NCBI GenBank assembly: GCA_902812365.1
Contig: CADDZC010000016.1
Location: 1-56,333 of the forward strand
Source: Acidobacteriota bacterium
GTDB taxonomy: Bacteria > Acidobacteriota > Terriglobia > UBA7540
Length of the DNA stretch: 56,333 nt
Reading direction: 5' to 3'
Below the pieces are notes generated by a model. That model ran no database searches. It saw only the letters and a list, made by a program, of their open reading frames with translations, and had not been told where the DNA came from. Positions 32,350 to 40,493 of this stretch are shown piece by piece. Both the position numbers and the translations under genes were made by a program. Each line of letters opens with the position of its first letter. Position 1 is the first letter of the stretch.

Positions 32350-33150
32350 GTGAGGGTTTCACGCCGGAGCTTTTTATGCGCGGCCGGCCCGGCAGCTTGG
32401 CTGGTTCGCGCCCCGCGGTGGGCCGCGTTCGGGCAACCTGAAGGTCCGGGCCCGCTCCATCCGGATTGCGCGCTAGTTGGCACGCACCACACCGCGCTGG
32501 CGGAGTTCATCGTTGGCTATGCGTCGGCGCTGGAGGCTTTGTCGATCCGCTTCCACAAGCTACACTCGACCGACAGCCTGCAAGGCGCCGCTTGGCGCGC
32601 CGTCATTGTGCCCGGTTGCATCGACTTGCGAGAGGCATGGGCCCGCGATATCTCGCGCCAAGTGGAATCCGGCGCACTCGTCGTATTGGAGTCGAACCCA
32701 GGGGTACTGTCGGAGGGCAGCTTTGAGGCATATCGTAGCCGGCTGCGGCGCTATTTTGGCCTCGAGGTGGCCATCCCGCGCAATCTATGGTCGGGCGTTG
32801 GACCTCAAGGTCGCGTCCCTTACGTCGACTATGACTGGCCGGTCAAGACGAAGATCCGCGATTTTAGCACCATCGTGCCAATCCGCTCCCAGGACTGCCA
32901 GGTGATCGCCCGGGTGGAGCAATGCGCGGTCGCGTGTCGTAAGAACGTGGGATGCGGAACCCTCGTTTTCCTCGGCTCCCCCCTGGGCCCGGCTTTATGG
33001 GCCGGAGACGCCGAAGCTGGCAGGTGGCTATGTCGATTGCTGCAAGCCGCCGGATTTTCGGCCGGAGGCCGATCGATCGCCGTCGAAACCCTCAGCGGCC
33101 GGCCCGGACCAGGAAAATGGGAACCTCCGCTTCATGGCGCACGTGGGTGA
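32350..33150 (+). CDS. Tat-exported protein of unknown function
   Basis: A 266-residue protein starting with GTG and preceded by GAGGAGGG. The N-terminus MRVSRRSFLCAAGPAAWLVR fits a Tat signal (SRRSFL plus a moderately hydrophobic run and a probable cleavage after WAAFG). I do not recognise the mature domain. It contains ALVGTHHTALAEFIVGYASA, VIVPGCIDLREAWARDI, ALVVLESNPGVLSEGSFEAY and LVFLGSPLGPALWAGDAEAG. The alternation suggests an alpha/beta fold, perhaps glutamine-amidotransferase-like as in ThuA or beta-galactosidase trimerisation domains. It is 30 nt after the isomerase gene. Its 3' end overlaps uspA by 59 nt on the opposite strand. Confidence 0.72.
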   Translation: MRVSRRSFLCAAGPAAWLVRAPRWAAFGQPEGPGPLHPDCALVGTHHTALAEFIVGYASALEALSIRFHKLHSTDSLQGAAWRAVIVPGCIDLREAWARDISRQVESGALVVLESNPGVLSEGSFEAYRSRLRRYFGLEVAIPRNLWSGVGPQGRVPYVDYDWPVKTKIRDFSTIVPIRSQDCQVIARVEQCAVACRKNVGCGTLVFLGSPLGPALWAGDAEAGRWLCRLLQAAGFSAGGRSIAVETLSGRPGPGKWEPPLHGARG

Positions 33151-33517
33151 TGGTAGCACCGTAAATCAAATCGGAAAGCAGACGGTGACCGTGGGTCGTC
33201 ATAGCGATCAGGTCGCACTGTTCCTCGCGGGCGGCCTTTAGAATCTCTTCCGCCGGCTTGCCCTTGCCGTGGCGCGCGGAAACCGCAAAACCCTCCCGAC
33301 GCAATTCGCTCTCGACTCGGCTCAGATATTCGCGGTCTTCGGCCATTTCCGCCGAGTCGGAAAGGTTAAGGCTTGTCTGCCACTGCGCCGCCCAGCCCGT
33401 GGAAACATGGAGCAGCAGGATTTCGGCGTGCGTCAACCGGGCCAGCTCCTTCACTTTCGGAAGAAGCGCTTCATCAGCCTTGCTGTGATCGAGCGCCACC
33501 AGAATCTTCTTAAACAT
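33092..33517 (-). CDS. Universal stress protein (UspA family)
   Basis: A 141-residue cytosolic single-domain protein. It starts KKILVALDHSKADEALLPKV and ends with the ATP-binding signature LIAMTTHGHRLLSDLIYGATI. This is close to the G-2x-G-9x-G(S/T) motif, though the usual final Gly-Ser pair is replaced (YGATITHVRHEAEVPIFLV). A Gly-rich loop variant such as this may or may not bind ATP. The 3' end overlaps the convergent Tat-protein gene by 59 nt. UspA-type genes respond to stress and often stand alone, as here. Confidence 0.9.
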   Translation of the reverse strand: MFKKILVALDHSKADEALLPKVKELARLTHAEILLLHVSTGWAAQWQTSLNLSDSAEMAEDREYLSRVESELRREGFAVSARHGKGKPAEEILKAAREEQCDLIAMTTHGHRLLSDLIYGATITHVRHEAEVPIFLVRAGR

Positions 33518-33663
33518 CGAAGCCCCTCCGGGGATGGGCCTGAAAGCAAATCGAGACGCCTCAGCCGCTCAAGCACCGCCGCTGGTCCACTCCAACCTGG
33601 GCCAGGGGCGCGCGGTGAGCTTGCCCTGGCACCCCCCTCTGTCCCCGGTCTATCCTTCCGCAC

Positions 33664-34995
33664 CTAACCCCGGAAGACCAAGATCAGCAGGTACGCATTC
33701 AAAGCCGCAATCAGCCAGGCCACAAACCAAGCCAGGGCACGAAGCCAGCCGGGGTTGGCGAAGACTCCCATCTTAGTCTTGTCGCTAGTAAAACTGACCA
33801 ACGGAAACACCGCAAATGAAAGTTGCAGGCTCAAAATGACCTGGCTCAACACCAGCAATCGAGCGGTGCCTTGCCTTCCGTAAAGCCCCACGGTCACGAT
33901 CGCCGGGATTATCGCCAGCAGGCGTGTGATCAGCCGCCGTAACCAGGGGGCGAGCCGAATATTGAGGAAGCCTTCCATGACGACTTGGCCGGCGAGGGTG
34001 CCCGTCAGTGTAGAATTCTGACCCGAGCAGAGCAGGGCCACGGCAAACAAGACGCTCGCCAGCGAGGTTCCCAACAGAGGAGACAGAGTGTGATAGGCAT
34101 CTTGAATCTCCGCCATCTGATGCAGGCCATGACGAAAAAAAGTGGCCGCGGCCATGACGAGGATGGCAGCGTTGATGAGAAAGGCGAAATTGAGAGCCAA
34201 AAACGAATCGAGGAAGTTGTAGCGAATGGCCGTCCTGACGCCTTGGGGAGTCCGCTGGATGGCCCGCGTCTGCACGAGCGACGAATGGAGATACAAGTTG
34301 TGAGGCATAACCGTAGCCCCGAGGATGCTGATGCCGATATACAGCATCTCGCGATTGGTCAGTATCTCCGGAGTAGGAATCAGGCCGTGGGCGATACCCA
34401 GCCAATCCGGCCGGGCCATGACGATTTCGGCCAGATAACACACGCCGATGGTCCCGATCAGGCAGAGGACGACAATTTCGAGATAGCGGAACCCGCGGTG
34501 TTGCAAGTAGAGAATAGCGAGCACGTCCAGCGCGGTCAGGCAGACTCCCCATAAAAGCGGAATGTGAAATAGCAGATTGAGGGCAATGGCCGAACCGATC
34601 ACCTCGGCGAGGTCGCAGGCCGCGATCGCTAGCTCACAAACCAACCAAAGCGCGATCGAGGCGCGACGGGAGTAATGATCGCGGCACGCCTGAGCAAGGT
34701 CACGACCGGTGACGATGCCGAGCCGCGCGGCCAGCGATTGCAGCAAAATCGCCATCCCGTTTGACACCAGCAAGACGAAGAGCAGGCGGTACGCAAACTG
34801 CGAACCGCCGGCGATGTCGGTGGCCCAGTTGCCCGGGTCCATATAGCCGACGGCGATTAAAAAGCCGGGACCGGAGAAGGCCACGGCTTTCCGCCAGAAC
34901 CCAGCTCGCGCCGGAACGGAAATGCTTCGATACACTTCGGGGAGGGAAGGTGTGGAGCGGCCCTCCTCATAGACCGTCAGCGGGCTCTGGTCCAT
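33664..34995 (-). CDS. mntH: Nramp-type divalent metal transporter
   Basis: A 443-residue proton-coupled Mn2+/Fe2+ importer with 11 hydrophobic segments. The metal-binding DPGN motif of helix 1 is at residues 53-56 (GYMDPGNWATDIAGG), and the helix-6 MPH motif is in GATVMPHNLYLHSSLVQ. GQNSTLTGTLAGQVVMEGF matches the family consensus transport signature region. Both metal-binding motifs are intact, so it should be functional. The next gene upstream on the same strand is the small 103-residue protein, separated by a hairpin that probably ends transcription. No Fur or MntR box is obvious in the 153-nt leader. Confidence 0.95.
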   Translation of the reverse strand: MDQSPLTVYEEGRSTPSLPEVYRSISVPARAGFWRKAVAFSGPGFLIAVGYMDPGNWATDIAGGSQFAYRLLFVLLVSNGMAILLQSLAARLGIVTGRDLAQACRDHYSRRASIALWLVCELAIAACDLAEVIGSAIALNLLFHIPLLWGVCLTALDVLAILYLQHRGFRYLEIVVLCLIGTIGVCYLAEIVMARPDWLGIAHGLIPTPEILTNREMLYIGISILGATVMPHNLYLHSSLVQTRAIQRTPQGVRTAIRYNFLDSFLALNFAFLINAAILVMAAATFFRHGLHQMAEIQDAYHTLSPLLGTSLASVLFAVALLCSGQNSTLTGTLAGQVVMEGFLNIRLAPWLRRLITRLLAIIPAIVTVGLYGRQGTARLLVLSQVILSLQLSFAVFPLVSFTSDKTKMGVFANPGWLRALAWFVAWLIAALNAYLLILVFRG

Positions 34996-35109
34996 GGCTT
35001 CTTATGATGTCACATTCTGGCCCGACACCGGCTGAGTTTTCGGGGGCCCGGGGCGCCACGCCGACCGAGATGTATGGCCGAGAATGAAGGGAGGGGAGCC
35101 GCGGCGGCG

Positions 35110-35137
35110 AGCCTCTCCAGGTTGGCCTGGAGAGGCT
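35110..35137 (-). terminator. Hairpin after the proline-rich small gene, likely terminator
   Basis: AGCCTCTCCAGG-TTGG-CCTGGAGAGGCT is a perfect inverted repeat with 12-bp arms and a 4-nt loop, only 11 nt past the stop codon at 35149. On the minus strand it is followed by CGCC rather than T residues, so it is a hairpin terminator without a clear U-tract. It separates this gene from mntH. Confidence 0.6.
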
Positions 35138-35148
35138 TTGCCGTCGGT

Positions 35149-35460
35149 TCATTTCTTGCTAGCGGCTCTCGCCGCTTCTTGGTGAGACTTACTCAGATTC
35201 TGGACCGCGTGCGACAGCCGCTGCTCGGCAAGAGATCGAATCTGCTGTGCGACGTTTTGATCCCGCAGCAAGTAAGAGAGGGTGTGGATGTGGAGTGCGG
35301 CCATAATGTCATCGATAGCCGGTGGGTAATTGATCGGACCCGGGCCGGGCCCCTTGACGATCGGAAAGTGAAGCTGCCACAACAATTGCGGCCACCACGC
35401 TGGTGCATCCGCGCGGGGCGGCAAAGGTTGAGGGTTGAGCTCATTCTTGACATCCGCCAT
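35149..35460 (-). CDS. Small uncharacterised protein with NPQPLPPR motif
   Basis: A 103-residue protein I cannot place. It starts MADVKNELNPQPLPPRADAP, a proline-rich head, then has a tryptophan-rich part (WWPQLLWQLHF), another proline stretch (GPGPGPINYPPAID), and an amphipathic helical C-terminus (LAEQRLSHAVQNLSKSHQEA) that may be a coiled coil. There is no signal peptide. AGGAG precedes the start. It is flanked by an AT-rich upstream region and by a strong hairpin 11 nt after the stop, so it looks like a separate transcription unit. Composition and the defined ends support a real gene. Confidence 0.7.
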   Translation of the reverse strand: MADVKNELNPQPLPPRADAPAWWPQLLWQLHFPIVKGPGPGPINYPPAIDDIMAALHIHTLSYLLRDQNVAQQIRSLAEQRLSHAVQNLSKSHQEAARAASKK

Positions 35461-36073
35461 CTGGAGTCTCCTTGGGCATCTTCAGTTGCTTGACCTTGGT
35501 TTGAAAAGTCAAGTTGGGTGAGCCGATACGAATCTTATATTCTCAGTACCGTCGGTGTTGGTCAAGTATGTTATACGACATCATGTAAGTCGGCCGTATT
35601 CATTTGTATACTCTATCTCATGACACTGGCGGTTTGGGGTGAACGCTCTGGCCGCCACCTTGGACTTCGCGATCTCCGGGTCGCAGGTACAAACTGCGGC
35701 ACCGCCCCTCGGCGGATCCCGCCCGTCCCCCCGGTGGACAACTTTACTTCTCCTGTGACTGCAGCGCGGGCTACAATGCGCGGCCGCTGGCGCACCGGTT
35801 GGGATCCTTAACCGGGCGAGGAGCCGAATGAGACTGGTTCATCCATGAAACGCCGGTGACGAGGCAGGTTACTCGTTGAGAGCTTCATACCGCGATCACG
35901 GCCCTTCTGGCGGGTCGTGGTTCATGTTCAGCCCGGTACGCAATCCTCCAGCCGTGCTAAGATGGTCCGTGGTTCCAACCGACTCCGTTCCCGAAGCGTT
36001 TGAACCGGTAGCCGACACGCCCAGCCAGCTAGACCGAACCTCGGCGCCGGCCACCGGTTCGGTGCTCCAACCC
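35461..36073. other. Gene-free region of 613 nt with an AT-rich core
   Basis: Between the small proline-rich gene and purSL. Positions about 35510-35630 are markedly AT-rich compared with the surroundings and probably carry promoters; TATAC and TTATAC runs are visible, but no clear pair of boxes. A TACAAT box lies at 35772-35777. A CCGGTT/AACCGG inverted repeat lies at 35795-35815. The purSL frame is open from 35876 but not conserved before 36074. Confidence 0.5.
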
Positions 36074-38890
36074 ATGGCCATTCAAGCCCTCTATGTGCTA
36101 TCGGGGGATGACGCGGAAGCTCGCGGCTGGCTCGCCTTCCTGCGACGGCATGGATATCCAAATCTCAGTGATCTCGTCATCGAACGGGTTTACTGGCTCG
36201 AAGGAACGGTGGACACGGAGCGGTTGATGCCGCTCGTCGCGAATCCGCTGTACCAGACGGCGGCGACCCAATCGCAGCTTGATGCGGCTCGCGGCCCCAT
36301 TCTCGAGATCGCTTACCAGCCGGCGGTCACCGACCCGGAAACTCCGTCGCTTCTCGCCGCCGCCCACGCCCTTGGCCAGACGGGCCTGCGGTTTGCGCGG
36401 CTCAGCAAACGTTACCAGTTCGCCGGTCTCGACGAGGAACAAGCGCGAAAGCTCGTGGCGCGCTTTCTCTGTAACCGAGTCGTCGAGCGCCTCCGAGAAC
36501 CCGGCGAAGTCGTCTCCACCTTGCGGCCCTTCGGAACTCCCGACCCCTCGACGACGATCCCGCTCGCTGGCTTGAGCGATCGCGAGCTGATCCTGCTCTC
36601 GACGGCGCGCTCCTGGTATGCGCCGCTATCCCAACTCAAGGCCATCCAGGCCCACGAGCTGGCGATCGGACGTCCCCATACGGATGCGGAAATCGAGATT
36701 CTCGTGCAGAGTTGGAGCGATCATTGCTACCACACCACCTGGAAGAGGTTGGGGCTGTTGAAACGATTGTCCGCAGCTACGGCCAAGATCGCTCATCCGC
36801 TGGTGGTTTCAGCTTTCAAAGACAACGCCGGCGGGATGGAGTTCTATGAAGACTGGGTCGTGACCATCAAGGGCGAGACGCACAACTTTCCCAGCTCCAT
36901 TGCGCCCTTCGGCGGCGTGGCTACGAAGCACGGGGGAGTGATTCGCGACACGTTGGGGTTCGGCAAGGGAGCCTATCCCATTGGCGGGACGACGGTCATG
37001 GGAACGGCGCACCCGCGCCTTCCCGAGGAGCAGTCGCCGCCCGGAGCGCTTCCGCCGCAGCTTATTGTCAGCGAGTCGGTGCGGGCCACGTCCTACTATT
37101 GCAATCCGATGGGCATTCCGATGATGCACGCGCTCTACCGCGCCCATCCGGGCTATGTCAAGTGCTTCGCCCTGGGCCATTCCATCGGCCTGGTGCCCCG
37201 GAAATACGCCCTCAAGGACGCCCCCGAGGCCGGGGACTTGGCCCTGCTGATCGGAGGCGAGACGGGGCGCGACGGCATCCACGGCGCCACCGCCAGTTCC
37301 ACGCGGATGACCGGCAACACGTCGGCTAAGGAGTCGGCAGCCGTCCAGATCGGCCATCCCATCACGGAGCGCTCTTTCACCACGGCCATCCCTGTCCTGC
37401 GCGACGCCAACTGCATCCGCGCCATCACGGATTTGGGGGCCGGGGGCATCTCGAGCGCCGTCGGCGAGATGGGCGCCGGCGTGGGAGCGGAACTCGATCT
37501 TGACGCCGTCCCGCTCAAGGATCGCAGCCTGACCGCATGGGAAATCCTTCTTTCCGAATCCCAGGAGCGGATGCTGATCGTGGTCCCGCCGGACAAGCTG
37601 GCGGAAGCCGAGGACACGCTCGATCGCTACGAAGTGAAGCACCGCGTCATCGGACGCTTCACCGGCCGCCGGCGCCTGGAAGCGACCTGGCGCGGCCACA
37701 AGGTCGTGGACCTCGAGATGGACTTCTTGTGGGGCGGTTGCCCGCTCGACCCCATCTCGACCAGCGAGCCCCGCCGGCCGCTTCAGCCGCTCCGCTTGCC
37801 CGCGCTGCGCACGGCAGCGGAGTGGTCAACCGCCGTGCGAAGGGTGCTTTCCCATTACCATGCCTGCGACCAGAGCGCGGCGGGCGCGCGCTTTGATACG
37901 ACCGTGCAAGGCCGGACCGTCGTCGGTCCGTACGGGGGGAAGAATCATCGCATGCCCACCAATATTTATGTCTCCGCGCCCCTGCATGGGAAAAGCTACG
38001 GAGTCGTCACGACGCTGGCCTTGAACCCGTTTTATGGCGATATCGACCCGGCCCGCATGGGGAAGCTGATGATGATCGAGGCCATTACCAAAGCGGTGGT
38101 GGCGGGCGTGGATTACCGGCAGATGGTCCTGTGCGACAATTTTTACACGGCGCGCCTCCGGCCCGAGGTGGCGTGGGACTTGACGCGCATGGTGGACACG
38201 ATCGCTGAGTTCTCCGAAGCGATGGGCGTGCCATTTATCTCCGGCAAAGATTCCAGCTCGGGAACCTTTGAGGCGGAGGGGCGCGCCATTGACGTCCCCC
38301 CGACGTTGGCCGTAGCGGTGTTGGGGCGTGTGCCCGACGTCAAGAAGGTCGTGACCAAGGAATTCCGGCGGGCGGGCAACAAAATTCTGGCCATCGGACC
38401 CCTGAGCGGCGAGGCGCTGGGCGGAAGCCTCTATGCCGACAGTTACGGGCAACGCGGCGATCGTCTGTTCGAGCCCGGCAGCCCGGAACAGGTCCGCCAG
38501 GTCTGGGACGCCTTACTGAAGCTCCACGCCGAGGCCGGGTACGTGTCCGGTTCGGCGATTGCCGAAGGCGGGATTCTGCTGCGACTCTTTGAGGCCTCAT
38601 ACGGCTCGGGCCTGGGCGCGCGGGTTGACCTGACGGAGGCGGCGGGACACGGGCCCGCCTCGACACCCGATCGGATCCTCTTCGGCGAGTTCATTGGCAC
38701 GGCCATGGTCGAAGTCCCGGCTGGCGGCGACGTCGAATCGATCTTGGACGGCGTCCCTCACCGGGTGCTCGGCGAGGTTCGTCCGGACGCGCAGCTGAGC
38801 TTGGCCGGCCACCCGGGGCTGATCTGGGAAGAATCCACGGCCGCGCTCGCCGAGGCCTGGAGCCGGCCGTTCCGGGAGGTCCTGGAATGA
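36074..38890 (+). CDS. purL: Phosphoribosylformylglycinamidine synthase, PurSL form
   Basis: Fourth step of purine synthesis: amidates formylglycinamide ribonucleotide using ATP and ammonia. With ATG 36074 it has 938 residues, longer than small PurL (about 740) and shorter than large PurL (about 1300). The first 170 residues contain PurS-like domains (MAIQALYVLSG, IERVYWLEG). The linker TDAEIEILVQSWSDHCYHTTW, IKGETHNFPSSIAPFGGVATKHGGVIRD and GGETGRDGIHGATASS are the synthetase core. There is no glutaminase domain; PurQ is a separate gene overlapping by 4 nt. The frame extends to 35876, so the start is not certain. Confidence 0.93.
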   Translation: MAIQALYVLSGDDAEARGWLAFLRRHGYPNLSDLVIERVYWLEGTVDTERLMPLVANPLYQTAATQSQLDAARGPILEIAYQPAVTDPETPSLLAAAHALGQTGLRFARLSKRYQFAGLDEEQARKLVARFLCNRVVERLREPGEVVSTLRPFGTPDPSTTIPLAGLSDRELILLSTARSWYAPLSQLKAIQAHELAIGRPHTDAEIEILVQSWSDHCYHTTWKRLGLLKRLSAATAKIAHPLVVSAFKDNAGGMEFYEDWVVTIKGETHNFPSSIAPFGGVATKHGGVIRDTLGFGKGAYPIGGTTVMGTAHPRLPEEQSPPGALPPQLIVSESVRATSYYCNPMGIPMMHALYRAHPGYVKCFALGHSIGLVPRKYALKDAPEAGDLALLIGGETGRDGIHGATASSTRMTGNTSAKESAAVQIGHPITERSFTTAIPVLRDANCIRAITDLGAGGISSAVGEMGAGVGAELDLDAVPLKDRSLTAWEILLSESQERMLIVVPPDKLAEAEDTLDRYEVKHRVIGRFTGRRRLEATWRGHKVVDLEMDFLWGGCPLDPISTSEPRRPLQPLRLPALRTAAEWSTAVRRVLSHYHACDQSAAGARFDTTVQGRTVVGPYGGKNHRMPTNIYVSAPLHGKSYGVVTTLALNPFYGDIDPARMGKLMMIEAITKAVVAGVDYRQMVLCDNFYTARLRPEVAWDLTRMVDTIAEFSEAMGVPFISGKDSSSGTFEAEGRAIDVPPTLAVAVLGRVPDVKKVVTKEFRRAGNKILAIGPLSGEALGGSLYADSYGQRGDRLFEPGSPEQVRQVWDALLKLHAEAGYVSGSAIAEGGILLRLFEASYGSGLGARVDLTEAAGHGPASTPDRILFGEFIGTAMVEVPAGGDVESILDGVPHRVLGEVRPDAQLSLAGHPGLIWEESTAALAEAWSRPFREVLE

Positions 38891-39624
38891 GCCGGGCCGT
38901 GACCGCCATCTTGTACGCTCCGGGCACCAATTGCCACGAGGAGACGGCGGCGGCGATTGAGCGGGCGGGCGGTCGGTCTGAAATGGTCGTGTTGCGCGAT
39001 CTGTGTGGCGGCCGCGCCAGCCTGCGTCGCTACCAAGCAGCAGTAATCCCCGGCGGCTTCTCCTATGGGGACCACTTGGGCGCGGGAAGAATTTTGGCCA
39101 CGATGCTGGTGGCGCGGCTCCGCGATGAACTCATCGCCTTCCTGGATTCGGGCAAGCCCCTACTCGGCGTCTGTAACGGCTTCCAGGTGCTGGTCGAAGC
39201 CGGCATTCTGCCTTACCGGACGCCCGGTTCACGTTCCATGGCCCTGCTGGAAAACCAGTCCTCCCACTTCGAGGATCGCAAGGTCCGCCTGCTCGTGACC
39301 GACGGCGATTCGCTGTGGACAAGAGGCCTGGCCGGCCAAGTGCTCGAAATGCCCTCCGCGCACGGCGAGGGACGCCCCTTGTTCTACGCCGTGGACGGCC
39401 GCCCACCGCCGCGCGTCACGTTCCGGTACGCGGACGCGGCCGGGAATCCCACGCCTGAATACCCGGAAAATCCCAATGGCGCTCCGGGGGCGGTGGCGGG
39501 CATCACCGATGAAACGGGGACCATCCTGGGCCTGATGCCGCACCCTGAACGAGCGGCGCTGCCGGTCCACTATTCCCAGGACGGCATCAAGCTGTTCCGG
39601 AATCTGATGGCGGCCCTCCGCTGA
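38887..39624 (+). CDS. purQ: Phosphoribosylformylglycinamidine synthase glutaminase subunit
   Basis: Class I glutamine amidotransferase that supplies ammonia to PurSL. The 245-residue protein begins with LYAPGTNCHEETAAAIERAG; the nucleophile Cys is in LLGVCNGFQVLVEAGILP. MALLENQSSHFEDRKVRL and the His/Glu pair of GLMPHPERAALPVH complete the fold. Its ATG overlaps the purSL stop (ATGA), so the two are made together as expected for a complex. The slightly longer length than Bacillus PurQ (227) comes from the middle (HGEGRPLFYAVDGRPPPRVT). It is convergent with the prepilin peptidase gene, 11 nt apart. Confidence 0.95.
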   Translation: MSRAVTAILYAPGTNCHEETAAAIERAGGRSEMVVLRDLCGGRASLRRYQAAVIPGGFSYGDHLGAGRILATMLVARLRDELIAFLDSGKPLLGVCNGFQVLVEAGILPYRTPGSRSMALLENQSSHFEDRKVRLLVTDGDSLWTRGLAGQVLEMPSAHGEGRPLFYAVDGRPPPRVTFRYADAAGNPTPEYPENPNGAPGAVAGITDETGTILGLMPHPERAALPVHYSQDGIKLFRNLMAALR

Positions 39625-39635
39625 AGCCCGCCGCC

Positions 39636-40493
39636 TCACCGCGCAAGACCCGCCCAGCGCAGATAAGCATCGATGAGCGAGCCGCCGCCGAGCGCCGCGT
39701 AAATGGCCGCGGCGCCCAGGAAACTTCCATAAGGCCAATGGAAATGGCGGAATCGCGGGCTGATGAGCTCCAAGGGGGCGGCGATCAGAGTTCCCAGAAC
39801 CGAGCCGAGTAGAATCGTCAACAGGAGGAGCGGCAGGCCGAGAAAGGTTCCCACCATCAGCATCAGCATCACGTCCCCAAAGCCCAAAGCCTCTTTATGC
39901 AGAATCCGGTAAGCGGCCTCGCCGACACCGTAGAACAGTCCGCCGCCCGCCAGCCCTCCCGTCACCGCACCGAGAAACGACGCGATCGGCTCGCGGGGGA
40001 AGTAACCGAACCGGTGCAGCAACCCGGCCACGGGCTGGCCATTGACCGGCGTCAGAAAGCTGAGCGCGATCCCGGCGGCGGTGCCGAGCAGCGTGACGGG
40101 ATGAGGAAGCCGCCGCGCGGTGAGGTCCGTAAAGATCAAGATTACAAGGAGCATGATGAAGATGGCTTGTTTGACGAAATCGGCGGTCGGGCCCAGCCGC
40201 GCATAGGCGACGGTGACCAGACACGCCGTCAGGCCTTCCACCAGCGGATAGAGAGGCGAGATTCGGGCGCCGCACCGCCGGCACCGGCCGCGAAGCAGGA
40301 GATAACTTAGGATGGGAATGTTATCGTACCAGGCGATGGGTTGGCCGCACCGCGGGCAATGAGAACCCGGCCTCACGATCGACTCGCCGCGCGGCAGCCG
40401 GTAAATACAAACATTCAGGAAGCTGCCGAAGACGAGTCCCAGCAGGGCGACCATCGCGTAAGGCATCGCCTCAGGGAGGGAGCGAAGACCCAT
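39636..40493 (-). CDS. Prepilin peptidase (type IV prepilin leader peptidase/N-methylase)
   Basis: A 285-residue inner-membrane aspartyl protease that cuts and N-methylates type IV prepilins or type II secretion pseudopilins. The methylase domain carries FGSFLNVCIYRLPRGESIV and the two CxxC pairs (SHCPRCGQPIAWYDNIPILSY, then GRCRRCGARISPLYPLVE). The catalytic aspartates are in ILIFTDLTARRLPHPVTL and LGFGDVMLMLMVGTFLG. It overlaps the upstream glycosyltransferase by 23 nt; ATG 40466 would avoid the overlap. No other pilus or secretion gene is in the window. Confidence 0.92.
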   Translation of the reverse strand: MGLRSLPEAMPYAMVALLGLVFGSFLNVCIYRLPRGESIVRPGSHCPRCGQPIAWYDNIPILSYLLLRGRCRRCGARISPLYPLVEGLTACLVTVAYARLGPTADFVKQAIFIMLLVILIFTDLTARRLPHPVTLLGTAAGIALSFLTPVNGQPVAGLLHRFGYFPREPIASFLGAVTGGLAGGGLFYGVGEAAYRILHKEALGFGDVMLMLMVGTFLGLPLLLLTILLGSVLGTLIAAPLELISPRFRHFHWPYGSFLGAAAIYAALGGGSLIDAYLRWAGLAR

